Assembly: GCA_945861715.1 (NCBI GenBank)
Contig: CAMAVK010000005.1
Span: 1 to 54,839 of the forward strand
DNA length: 54,839 nt
Source of the DNA: Candidatus Woesearchaeota archaeon
Lineage (GTDB): Archaea; Nanobdellota; Nanobdellia; Woesearchaeales; GW2011-AR9
Reading direction: 5' to 3'
The notes under the pieces were generated by a model. The model did not search any database. It was not told where the DNA came from and saw only the letters and a program-made list of their open reading frames with translations. This document shows, piece by piece, positions 41,217-49,532 of this stretch. The translations under genes and the position numbers were made by a program. Each line of letters begins with the position of its first letter. Position 1 is the first letter of the stretch.

Positions 41217-42212
41217 ATGTCTGGAAAGATGAAAAGGGTGAAGAGTCTTACTTCGAAGAAAATGAAAGTTTTTGTTACTCGTTCTATTCCAGATAAGGGT
41301 CTTGCTCTGTTGCGAAAACATTTTGTGGTTGAAGTTTATTCTGGGCCGGGTACTATTCCACGTTCGGTTTTGCTTGCGAGGATTGGAGAAGTTGATGCGG
41401 TATTGTCTCTACTTACGGAGAAAATGGATCGAGAAGTAATTGATGCGGCAGGATCACGATTGAAAATTATTGCTAATTATGCCGTTGGGTATGATAATAT
41501 TGATGTGGCGTATGCCAAGTCAAAAGGAATTGTGGTCACAAATACACCGGGAAATTTAGAGGATGCGGTTGCTGAACATACTTTGGCGTTGTTGTTTACC
41601 TTAGGTCGACATATTGTTTGCGCCGATACTTTTGTTCGTAAAGGTAAGTATCACTATTGGGATCCTATGCTTCTTATGGGTACGCAGTTCACAGGTAAAA
41701 CAATGGGTTTAGTTGGTCTTGGTCGCATTGGAGAGGGAGTAGCAATTCGTGCACGCGGACTTAAGATGAATGTGGTGTATCATGATGTTGTTCGACATAG
41801 AGAGTTTGAAAAGTTAAATGGAGTTCGTTATGTATCTCAAGATGAGGTTTTACGTCTATCAGATTTTATTTCCCTTCATGTTCCTTTACTTCCACAGACT
41901 CGACATTTGATTTCTAAGAAGGAGTTTGCTTTGATGAAGAAAAGTGCATTGTTAATTAATACAGCACGTGGGCCTATTATTGATGAAAAAGAGTTGATTG
42001 TTGCACTTCAAAAGGGAAAGATTGCGGGGGCGGCTCTTGATGTATTCGAGTTTGAACCTCACGTTATGAAGCCTCTTTTAAAGATGAAAAATGTTGTGTT
42101 TACTCCACATATCGCCTCTGGCACAGTTGAAGCTCGAGATATGATGGCGGTGTTGGCTGCGAATAATATTGTGGCTGTGCTTTCTGGTAAGAAGCCAATT
42201 TCTGCAGTGTAG
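41217..42212 (+). CDS. gyaR: D-isomer-specific 2-hydroxyacid dehydrogenase (glyoxylate/hydroxypyruvate reductase-like)
   Basis: The 331-residue protein has a substrate domain on both sides of a Rossmann core with GLVGLGRIGEGVA, and catalytic residues in NTARGPIIDE (Arg), the following Glu region and TPHIASGTVEARD (His). It resembles GyaR-type NAD(P)H glyoxylate reductases. The substrate could also be hydroxypyruvate or another 2-ketoacid. ATG 41217 has AGGGGGAT upstream and GTTTATAAG at 41161-41169 is the TATA box. The first 15 residues are a basic extension before the fold (KVFVTRSIPDKG). Confidence 0.88.
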   Translation: MSGKMKRVKSLTSKKMKVFVTRSIPDKGLALLRKHFVVEVYSGPGTIPRSVLLARIGEVDAVLSLLTEKMDREVIDAAGSRLKIIANYAVGYDNIDVAYAKSKGIVVTNTPGNLEDAVAEHTLALLFTLGRHIVCADTFVRKGKYHYWDPMLLMGTQFTGKTMGLVGLGRIGEGVAIRARGLKMNVVYHDVVRHREFEKLNGVRYVSQDEVLRLSDFISLHVPLLPQTRHLISKKEFALMKKSALLINTARGPIIDEKELIVALQKGKIAGAALDVFEFEPHVMKPLLKMKNVVFTPHIASGTVEARDMMAVLAANNIVAVLSGKKPISAV

Positions 42213-42393
42213 GTCCATTAATTATCAAGAAACAGGTTATATTTTTGTTTGTTTTCATGGAGGTATAATAGAATTCTTTTTGAGCTTGTTTACCTCTATT
42301 TTTTGGTTGATTTTTGGTCTGTTTATTAATGGAAATGTAGAGCAACGAGAATTATAGAGTTTGTATAGTTGTCATATATAGTCTTTACTTAAC

Positions 42394-42405
42394 TTATTTA
42401 TAAAG
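42394..42405 (+). promoter_or_regulatory. TATA box before the small-gene cluster
   Basis: TTATTTATAAAG leads to a start near 42430 and a leader of about 28 bases that contains the G-run ribosome-binding site at 42444-42452. Confidence 0.55.
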
Positions 42406-42457
42406 ATCCCACTTGCCAACTCTAACAGAGAGAAGGCTCGTATGGGGGGGATGTAAA

Positions 42458-42598
42458 ATGGTGATGAGAAAAAGGGATTTGATTGATGTGAACGGTAAGA
42501 CAGAGGATTTCTACAATAACATTGTGGTAGATGAGCTTTTAGAAGATGATGAACTAGGAGCAAATGAAGAGGCGTTTATGCGTGGTTATATCGCTTAG
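42458..42598 (+). CDS. Small acidic hypothetical protein (46 aa)
   Basis: The protein is 46 residues: a basic start (MVMRKRDLIDVNG), then acidic, with DELLEDDELGANEEAF and an MRGYIA end. A very strong G-rich ribosome-binding site (GGGGGGGATG) lies just upstream and a TATA box fits. Tiny acidic proteins with an EEAFMRGY-type end recall others in DPANN archaea, from general familiarity rather than a search. The function is unknown. It is the first of three tiny genes in a row. Confidence 0.6.
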   Translation: MVMRKRDLIDVNGKTEDFYNNIVVDELLEDDELGANEEAFMRGYIA

Positions 42599-42657
42599 GT
42601 GTATTTTTTTTCTTACCCATTGTGGTAGTATTAGTGTTATTAGTATTATTCGTATAG

Positions 42658-42754
42658 CTCACGGATTATAGAACCTTTATGATTTTTATTAAAAGATAAT
42701 CATGAAATTTTAATAGAGAATTTCAAACAGGGGGCTTAAGAGGGAATCTGTGAG
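42658..42754 (+). ncRNA. Candidate structured RNA between small genes
   Basis: CTCACGGATT (42658-42667) can pair with AATCTGTGAG (42745-42754) through ten pairs, one of them G-U. An inner hairpin TGAAATT/AATTTCA (42703-42709 with 42719-42725) lies inside. A T-run (42770-42780) follows, resembling an archaeal terminator. The 243-base gap has no gene. It could equally be the leader of the next gene. Evidence is from pairing only. Confidence 0.35.
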
Positions 42755-42841
42755 TTACAGAGTATAAAATTTTTTTATTTTTGTGATTGATTATAATCCA
42801 GCGGGGAGGTTTGGCTGAAACGGCTGTAGGGGGGTGAATCT

Positions 42842-43042
42842 ATGTCTCTTAAGAAGACGCTTGGAATGTTTGGGTTTAATGTGAGTGATGAAGAGATTAT
42901 GCAGAAACTTGCTCAAGCGCATCGCTTAGGTAAGGAATATGTTGAATTTATTTGTGGTAGTAATACAGTGCGAATTCATGTGCATGAATGTGATCCAATG
43001 CGCCAGTTTGATTCGACTGATAGAAATTGGTTTGCGAGTTAG
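42842..43042 (+). CDS. Small hypothetical protein (66 aa)
   Basis: The 66-residue protein starts MSLKKTLGMFGFNVSDEEIM, has a helix MQKLAQAHRLGKEYVEF and ends with a His-rich strand VRIHVHECDPMRQFDS. AGGGGGGTGA is 6-15 bases before the ATG, a strong ribosome-binding site. There is no transmembrane segment. I do not recognise it. The His/Cys group could bind metal, which is speculation. It is the second of the tiny genes. Confidence 0.6.
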   Translation: MSLKKTLGMFGFNVSDEEIMQKLAQAHRLGKEYVEFICGSNTVRIHVHECDPMRQFDSTDRNWFAS

Positions 43043-43128
43043 AGATTACGTATGTTTTGTATTTTTTGTTGTTTTTTAAAAGTCGTTTAAAATTAAATAC
43101 TGTGTAAATGTCGGGAAGGTGGTGTTAC

Positions 43129-43221
43129 ATGAAACGTAAAGGTATAGAGGAGCTACATGATAAACAAGGTTATGATGACCATTATACTAGGGAGTTTGAG
43201 GAGTATTTGGAGAAGGGTTGA
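43129..43221 (+). CDS. Very small hypothetical protein (30 aa)
   Basis: The 30-codon frame begins MKRKGIEELHDKQGYDDHYT and ends EEYLEKG, with GGAAGGTGGTG 8-18 bases before the ATG. The product is charged and helical. A TATA-like TTTAAAATTAAATA is about 35 bases upstream. The strong ribosome-binding site and the same charge pattern (basic start, acidic end) as the 46-residue protein support coding; size limits certainty. Confidence 0.5.
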   Translation: MKRKGIEELHDKQGYDDHYTREFEEYLEKG

Positions 43222-43311
43222 ACACGATTGATTGTTTCCTTATTTTTTTATATCTTAGTTGTGTTGTTCTAAAAAGGATAGGTTTTTATCTAGGATTGTG
43301 GTAGTGGTAGT

Positions 43312-43830
43312 ATGGCATTTGAATTTTCAAGGTATAAAATAGAGTTAAAATGGGGCTTGATTCTTGGGTTGTGTGTTTCATTATGGGTAATGTTTGAGTT
43401 TCTACTGGGGTTTCATACAACTCGTATGGAGTATGGCGTCTATTCTGGTTATATTGCATCACTTATCCCGCTTATTTGTTTGTGGTATGGGGTTCGGGAA
43501 GTTAAGAAAAAGTTTCCTCAAATGCGATTTTTGCAAGGATTTGCCTCAGGTATGTGTATGGTGTTTTTTGCGGCGTTAATTGTTACCAGTTTTTTTTATG
43601 TTTACAATGTGTATATTAATCCGGTGTGGATGGATAATGGATATCGTTATGTGGAGTTACAGTTGAATGCATCGGGTATGAATCAAACACAAATGAGTGA
43701 ACAATTGGTTCAACTGAGATCTTTGTATACTCTTGAAGGTCAATTGTTTGCGGCGTTTATGGGGATAACGTTGCAGGGGCTGATTATTTCGCTTGCTTTT
43801 GCGTATATGCAGAGATATAGGGGAGAATAG
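43312..43830 (+). CDS. DUF4199-like membrane protein
   Basis: The 172-residue protein has four hydrophobic helices (~14-34, ~44-62, ~78-100, ~145-165) and an intervening soluble loop (PVWMDNGYRYVELQLNASGM, ~105-135). The layout and the basic second loop (REVKKKFPQMRFLQGFASG) match DUF4199, a family of unknown role, mostly in Bacteroidetes but also in archaea. It might be a small transporter or sensor partner. The next gene has its own TATA box. Confidence 0.65.
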   Translation: MAFEFSRYKIELKWGLILGLCVSLWVMFEFLLGFHTTRMEYGVYSGYIASLIPLICLWYGVREVKKKFPQMRFLQGFASGMCMVFFAALIVTSFFYVYNVYINPVWMDNGYRYVELQLNASGMNQTQMSEQLVQLRSLYTLEGQLFAAFMGITLQGLIISLAFAYMQRYRGE

Positions 43831-43880
43831 TGGATTCTTTGTTTATCTTTTTTTGATTTTTAGTGGTTATTTTTCAATAT

Positions 43881-43890
43881 GTTTTTATAG
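43881..43890 (+). promoter_or_regulatory. TATA box of DUF1385 gene
   Basis: GTTTTTATAG is 21-30 bases before ATG 43911 and favours that start over 43863. Confidence 0.5.
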
Positions 43891-43910
43891 TCTTAGGTCC
43901 TTGTTATTTT

Positions 43911-44741
43911 ATGGACGTTGGTGGACAAGCGGTAATTGAAGGAGTTATGATGCGAAATAAAGATCGCTTCGCGGTAGCTGTGCGGACACCGGACGGGAAA
44001 ATTAAGATTTGGCGTGAGAAAAGTTCAACATATCCCAAAATGTTTTCTGTTCCCTTCATTCGAGGGGTTGTGGGTCTTGGGTATGCTCTTTATGATGGTA
44101 TTCGTGCGCTTACGTGGAGTTCTAATCAAAATTTAGGTGATGAGGAAAAATTATCTAAGCGGGAGATGATTTTGACAATTGTTGGTTCTATGGTTTTTGC
44201 TGCACTTTTTTTTGTGGTGTTGCCATTTGGTGTAGCGCATTTTTTGACGGGAAGTTCTTTATTGTTTAATGTGTTAGATGGTGTGTTTCGGGTTGCGTTG
44301 TTTTTAGGATATTTGTTACTTATTTCTCGTATGGATGAGGTGAAGACGTTGTTTTCGTATCATGGGGCTGAGCATAAAACGATTTATTGCTATGAGTCTG
44401 GTGAGAAGTTGACTGTTGAGAATGCTCGACGATTTTCAAGATTGCATCCTCGATGCGGAACTTCGTTTTTGTTTTTTGTGTTGGTGTTATCCATTGTTGT
44501 GTTTTCGTTTATTACTGGGGCTTGGTGGGTTAAACTCGGTGGGCGGTTGTTGTTGATGCCAGTAATTGCATCTCTTGCGTATGAAATAATTAAATTGTCG
44601 GGACGGTTTGAGAAAAATATTTGTGTTCGGGTGTTAATTACGCCAGGGTTATGGTTGCAGAAGATAACGACTCGGGAGCCTAATGATATGCAACTTGAGG
44701 TAGCAATTGCGAGTTTGAAAGCAGTTGTAAAAGAGAAGTAA
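43911..44741 (+). CDS. DUF1385 membrane protein
   Basis: The 276-residue protein starts with the family hallmark DVGGQAVIEGVMMRNKDRFA, then RTPDGKIKIWREK, several hydrophobic helices (~95-120, ~128-150, ~195-235), the HGAEHKTIYCYESGEKLT motif and RLHPRCGTSFLFF. DUF1385 proteins, common in Firmicutes, are described as putative metal-dependent enzymes; the His/Glu/Cys residues of the second motif suggest a metal site, which is not proven. It is an archaeal member, with DUF4199-like and UppS genes in the same region. Confidence 0.88.
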   Translation: MDVGGQAVIEGVMMRNKDRFAVAVRTPDGKIKIWREKSSTYPKMFSVPFIRGVVGLGYALYDGIRALTWSSNQNLGDEEKLSKREMILTIVGSMVFAALFFVVLPFGVAHFLTGSSLLFNVLDGVFRVALFLGYLLLISRMDEVKTLFSYHGAEHKTIYCYESGEKLTVENARRFSRLHPRCGTSFLFFVLVLSIVVFSFITGAWWVKLGGRLLLMPVIASLAYEIIKLSGRFEKNICVRVLITPGLWLQKITTREPNDMQLEVAIASLKAVVKEK

Positions 44742-44829
44742 TTTTTTTAACTTGTTGATTATTGCGTAGATGTTTATCTGAATAAAAAAGAAAAATAAAT
44801 ATGTTAGTTTTGTTTTCTTTTAGCTATTT

Positions 44830-46044
44830 TTACGCTGCGTTTGACTTTCCTAGATGTCTAAGCCTTGAATTTGCGTTGTCATAAAATGCTTCGCTTGCGA
44901 TTTGTTCATAACCTATTCTAAATTTAGGTAAGCTTTGGCCAAGGACATATTTAATATGTAATTCTACAGTTGCTTTAGAGTTGCGTTCTGTTCCTTCTGG
45001 GATTTCAACGAATCGCCTATGAGATGAACTTACTCCAAGTTTTGGTGTGTTGTCTTTTGCTGCAAAATAAATAACTTCCATTATTTCCCCTTCAGTCATA
45101 AGAGGTTTGCCATACATACTCTTCCATGATTGTTGAATGTGGGCACCTAATTGTTCATCAAGACCACCTACAATAGGGTATTGTACTAGTTTGTCATATG
45201 TGTCGATTGCATCTACCACAAATGCGCCGAGCATTGCACCAACGCCATGTCGTTTGCCAATAGTAACGAAGGCCATGTCATCTGAGGTTCCTGGACCAAT
45301 TTTACGTCTGATGTATGTTCCTGTGACTCCAGTTCCTCTTTTATCTACTATTACGTCCATTCGCCTGAGGTAATCAAGTGCTTCTAAATCATGTTCTGCT
45401 TCTGCGAGAGCTTTTGGTGAGCCGAGGAACATGAGAAGCTGTTTTGAGTTAACAAGATGCGTTTCTCCCCCGCCAATTTCTAAATCTCGTCCATTAAAGG
45501 TTTTTTTATAATGTTGAACGGTTTTTTGCCTGGTATCGTAGTTATCCATAAATCCTGCTAAAACCATACCTTTGAGGACTTCTTTTGGTTCCACAACGTA
45601 GTCTCGCAAAAAGAGGGCACCAAGTAGTGGTTCGCCATCGAGAACTAATCTGGTCATATTTTTGTTTTCCAATGCATGATTTGCCCATGTGTATACTTGG
45701 TCAACTAACTTTTGTCGTTCACTGCGTATCGCTGGTAAATCGAGGCCAGCTGCGATTACAATATCTTCAATTGTTGCTTGAGGAAAAGATTGTCCTGCTT
45801 CTCTAAATTTACAATGTCCTTCTATTGCGTGGCCATGTATTGATTGTACGAGGAGAGCATCCCAGATAGAGGGGTGTAACTGTAAGTTAACTCTCTTTTT
45901 CATTGCTGCTAAATCTTCTCTCACCAGGTTGTGAAAAGATTGGTTATTCAATGGCGATACTCGGCGTTGTGGCTCAATTCCGGTTTTCTCGGAATAGGTT
46001 TGAAGAACTGCTGCAAGAATTTCGTCGTCTGGGGTTGTGTGCAT
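44830..46044 (-). CDS. Hypothetical protein (404 aa)
   Basis: This soluble 404-residue protein is not recognised. Early residues are helical (LAAVLQTYSEKTGIEP; EDLAAMKKRVNLQLHPSIWD). The middle has a Gly-rich string NGRDLEIGGGETHLVNSK and a GTGVTGTYIRRKIGPG loop that could bind phosphate. The C-terminus is mixed. A minus-strand ATTTATAAG at 46066-46074 is 22-30 bases before the ATG, a leaderless start. It precedes the Rad50-like gene on the same strand but with a 184-base gap and its own promoter. Confidence 0.6.
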   Translation of the reverse strand: MHTTPDDEILAAVLQTYSEKTGIEPQRRVSPLNNQSFHNLVREDLAAMKKRVNLQLHPSIWDALLVQSIHGHAIEGHCKFREAGQSFPQATIEDIVIAAGLDLPAIRSERQKLVDQVYTWANHALENKNMTRLVLDGEPLLGALFLRDYVVEPKEVLKGMVLAGFMDNYDTRQKTVQHYKKTFNGRDLEIGGGETHLVNSKQLLMFLGSPKALAEAEHDLEALDYLRRMDVIVDKRGTGVTGTYIRRKIGPGTSDDMAFVTIGKRHGVGAMLGAFVVDAIDTYDKLVQYPIVGGLDEQLGAHIQQSWKSMYGKPLMTEGEIMEVIYFAAKDNTPKLGVSSSHRRFVEIPEGTERNSKATVELHIKYVLGQSLPKFRIGYEQIASEAFYDNANSRLRHLGKSNAA

Positions 46045-46228
46045 AGTTTTGAAGAGGTGATTTCTCTTATAAATGTGAGCTCTATACTTTTCGTTTTGCC
46101 GTCGTTAAGTCTTCTCCACTAGCGAAGTCTTTTTAAGTATGGCTGTTTTTAGAAAATACTTCTCTAATTGTGTGTTTGAGGATTGTGTTATTAGTATTTT
46201 TTATTGTTAGAAGTCCATCTTATTAATG

Positions 46229-48640
46229 TCAATTTATTATCTTGCTAATGTGGCCTGATTTTTCAATTCGGATTACATGATTTACGAAGCTCTCTACTTT
46301 TGTTTCGTGTGAGACGATAATTATTTGTTTTAGTTGAAGGCGATCAAGGACTTCTCGGACTTTGTCGAGTTGTTCAGATGAGAATCCGTCGGTTGGTTCG
46401 TCAAGAATCAAGACATCTTTGGTTTTGATTGTGTGAACAACATCGTTAATAACGCGGTTGAGTGCTAAGCGGTAGGCAAGGGCGCATGATGTTTTTTCTC
46501 CACCACTTAAGGTGTGGTATGGGACCTCATGCCCGTTTTGTTCAATAATAGGGCTGAATGTTTCGTCAATTTTTGCGCGAATCGTTTCGTCTTCCATGAG
46601 AAGGCCGAACCATTCTTGAAAGAGTCCATTGAATGCTCGATGAATTGTTACCATTAGATGTTTTTCAATGGTGATTGTAAGTGAGAGGAAGTGTTCTTCA
46701 AGCCAAAAGGAGAGGTCCTGTAAACGAGTGAGTTCTTTTTTAGTACTATTTAATTCTATAATCTTTTTATCTAGTTCGAGTGAGGTGATGGTTTTTTGTG
46801 ATATTGTTGTTTCAAGACGAGTAATAATAATTGCGTTTTCTCTTTCTATTTTGGTGATTGTTAGAAGGTCGCGTTTTTTGCTATCCAGTTTAGGTATTGG
46901 GTCTTCTAATTCGGTTAGTTTTTGTTCAAGTTGGTATTTTTTATTTTGAAGTATTTGGTGACCCGTTTGATATTGAATTATGTTGCCTTCCATAGATTTT
47001 ATTTGATTTTCCATGGACCGAGATTTGGTGTACATTTCGAGTAGCATCCGTTGTTCGTTTATACGTTTGATGATACGTTGTAGATTTTGTTCGAGTTGGA
47101 GATTAGATATTCTTGCGATTAGCTGATTATTTTCTTCGATAAGTTCGCGAAGTCTGAACGTGTGTCGTTCTTTTTGTTCTTCTTTTTCTTTGGTTGCAAG
47201 GAGTTTTTGTTTGAGTCTGGTATATTCTATTTCTTGCCGGGATAATTCTTTTAATCCGTTTTCTATTATTTTGATTCTTTCATTTGCGTCGTGAAGTTCT
47301 TGACACTGTTTGAGGTATGTTTCTTCGATTTGTGCAATTTTTTGTTGTTCTGTTTGGATGATGGTATGTTTGTGGACTTGAGTTACTCCTTGAAGACATG
47401 TTGGACATTCCTGTAATTCACGTACACGATTTTGGAGTTCACGGGCGTGATCCATAATTGATTTATTTTTGATACTCTGTTGAGTGAGGAGGGTGAGGCG
47501 TGGTTGAAGAACTATACGTTCATCTTCAAGGGTTGCTTTTCGCTCGATAGTTCCAGCAAATTCTGCTACCATCCGCTCTTCTTGTGTTCGATTTTTGAGG
47601 TCATTTTCTAATTGTTCAATTCTCGTTTTGTGTTCTTTTAGTTCTGTTTGGATGCTTTGTAGTCTGGCATCAATTGCCATTTTTGAGGATAGTAACTGCT
47701 CTTTTTGCACTTCTAGGTCTTGGATGATTTCCTTTTGTGTTATTTCGGATCCGTCTTGGGGAAGTCTTAGTAGTCGGCGTTCTTCATCGAGATCTCGAAG
47801 TTGGTTTTGAGTTGCGTTTAATTGTTCTTCTTTTTCTCGGATTAGGGCTTTGGTTATTTTTAATTCTTCAAAGAGAGATTGAACTTGTTTTTGAGCTAAC
47901 TCGAATTCCATTACTTGGTTTTGTATTTGGGTGAGTTCACTTAGTATAATGCGTTGTTTTTCATGTGTTTGGGCAAGGTTTTCGCTTAGGTTGCTTAGTT
48001 CTGTTTCAATGATTATTTTTTGGGAGGTTGTTTCTTGGAGTGGTTCAAGTAACATTTCGTGAAGTGAGATGTTTGATCTGAGGCGTTTGAGGTAGTATCC
48101 TGCGTTTTCTCGAATGGTTTGGTATTTTTCAAGGTTGAATAGTTTTCGAAGTGTTTCAAGTCGTTCGTCAGGTTTGCCTTGCAAGATTAATTTCATTTCT
48201 TCTTGAGGGGTGTAGAGGGTGAATCGGAAGAGGTTGTTTTTGCGTTTGGTTGCTTGGTCTTCTGGGTAGCCTAAGAGGTTGATTATTTCTGCTTTGAGTT
48301 CTTCAGCAGTAAGCTCTTTTTTTGTGTCGTTTTTTGTGATTGAGCCACTGGTTTGTTTTATTGAGTCTCTCTCTTTTTTGAGATGGCGTTCGATTAGGTA
48401 TGTGGTGTTTTCAAGTTCGAATGTTAGGTGTACGGAACCAGAGGCTGCGCCTTTTCTTAGAAGAGTTTCTGCTGGAAGATCGGGTGGGGCGGCTCCAAAG
48501 AGCGCAAATTCGATTGCTAAGAGGATGGTGGATTTTCCTGAGCCAATGTCTCCTGAGAGCATGATGGATCCTTGAGGAAAATGGATAGTCTCATTTGTGT
48601 ATGATCGGATGTTTATCATACTAAGTGATTTGAGAAGCAT
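46229..48640 (-). CDS. rad50: Rad50-like SMC-family ATPase
   Basis: The 803-residue protein has Walker A GDIGSGKST (30-38), long coiled coils with a zinc hook ECPTC near 410, the ABC signature LSGGEK near 710 and Walker B VLILDEPTDG near 740, plus the D-loop. This is the Rad50/SbcC layout. Rad50 dimerises through the hook and with Mre11 processes broken DNA ends. It is a little shorter than typical archaeal Rad50 (about 850-900). In most archaea mre11, herA and nurA lie beside rad50; none is in this window, so the partners must be elsewhere. The C-terminal coiled coil may be shortened. Confidence 0.9.
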   Translation of the reverse strand: MLLKSLSMINIRSYTNETIHFPQGSIMLSGDIGSGKSTILLAIEFALFGAAPPDLPAETLLRKGAASGSVHLTFELENTTYLIERHLKKERDSIKQTSGSITKNDTKKELTAEELKAEIINLLGYPEDQATKRKNNLFRFTLYTPQEEMKLILQGKPDERLETLRKLFNLEKYQTIRENAGYYLKRLRSNISLHEMLLEPLQETTSQKIIIETELSNLSENLAQTHEKQRIILSELTQIQNQVMEFELAQKQVQSLFEELKITKALIREKEEQLNATQNQLRDLDEERRLLRLPQDGSEITQKEIIQDLEVQKEQLLSSKMAIDARLQSIQTELKEHKTRIEQLENDLKNRTQEERMVAEFAGTIERKATLEDERIVLQPRLTLLTQQSIKNKSIMDHARELQNRVRELQECPTCLQGVTQVHKHTIIQTEQQKIAQIEETYLKQCQELHDANERIKIIENGLKELSRQEIEYTRLKQKLLATKEKEEQKERHTFRLRELIEENNQLIARISNLQLEQNLQRIIKRINEQRMLLEMYTKSRSMENQIKSMEGNIIQYQTGHQILQNKKYQLEQKLTELEDPIPKLDSKKRDLLTITKIERENAIIITRLETTISQKTITSLELDKKIIELNSTKKELTRLQDLSFWLEEHFLSLTITIEKHLMVTIHRAFNGLFQEWFGLLMEDETIRAKIDETFSPIIEQNGHEVPYHTLSGGEKTSCALAYRLALNRVINDVVHTIKTKDVLILDEPTDGFSSEQLDKVREVLDRLQLKQIIIVSHETKVESFVNHVIRIEKSGHISKIIN

Positions 48641-48732
48641 GGTGTGGTTTGAGGGATTTTTGTTTATATGGTTTATTGTTGTTGAGCAGAGTTGTTTTGG
48701 GATGTATTAATAAAATTAAAAAAAATTAGTAT

Positions 48733-49359
48733 CTAGTCGTAAAATTGAAAATGTTTTCGACATCTTGGTGAATAGCTTTCTGCTCCGCCGATTTTTACTG
48801 AAAATGCGTCTGGGGGAGCTAATTTTCCATCAATATAAAGTTGGACTCGTGTTGCTTCTCGACCACAGTTTCGGCCTGCTCCAACTTCCTTATACTTACA
48901 TAATGCTTTTTGTTGAATGATAGAGTCAGAAATCTTTACAAAGTCCATCATTGTTCTTGGTGTTTGGTTAGGTATACTGGATCTAAATGGAAAGACTTTA
49001 TCTTGATAGTCTTTAAGGAGACCGCTTGCAACTAAGATCCCGCCTCGATTTGCGTATTGTTCAGCAAAGTCAATGACTGTATCCTCCAAAAATTGGACTT
49101 CGTCTATTCCTATTACTTCAGTATCTTTTTTTAGTTCACTGAGCAATTGTTCCATACCGCTTACTGGGATTACTTCTCGTTTTAATCCATCATGGGATGT
49201 TGCGTGTGTTACACCATAACGGTCATCGATAATTGGTTTAAACGTTTGAACTTTATAATCTGAATGTTCAAATCTATTTAGTATTTGAATTAATTCTGTT
49301 GATTTTCCTGAGAACATTGTCCCGGTCACAAGTATTATTTGTGCATCTTCGGCTGCCAT
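48733..49359 (-). CDS. tdk: Thymidine kinase (type II)
   Basis: The 208-residue protein has a P-loop VTGTMFSGKSTE (11-22), PIIDDRYG (substrate loop), VIGIDEVQFLED (Walker B, catalytic acid nearby) and a C-terminal lasso/zinc region ending YSPRCRKHFQ. It phosphorylates thymidine in salvage. The usual C-x-x-C of the zinc ribbon is replaced by ALCKYKEVGAGRNCGREA, in which the two Cys are nine residues apart, so the zinc site is altered. On the minus strand GAGGTGG precedes the ATG and TTTATAATAA at about 49392-49401 is the promoter. Confidence 0.88.
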   Translation of the reverse strand: MAAEDAQIILVTGTMFSGKSTELIQILNRFEHSDYKVQTFKPIIDDRYGVTHATSHDGLKREVIPVSGMEQLLSELKKDTEVIGIDEVQFLEDTVIDFAEQYANRGGILVASGLLKDYQDKVFPFRSSIPNQTPRTMMDFVKISDSIIQQKALCKYKEVGAGRNCGREATRVQLYIDGKLAPPDAFSVKIGGAESYSPRCRKHFQFYD

Positions 49360-49532
49360 ACTACCACCTCGCGTTAATTTGGCAATTTTGTTTTATTATA
49401 AAGATGTGCAATGATAGGTGAGTGATGAAAATTGCTGTGGAATTTGTCTGTTTGAATTTTCTGTCTATTCCGAAAGTGCTTTAAACCTGAGCTCCTTTCT
49501 TGGATATGGTCATTTTGACTGGTGATGATACT

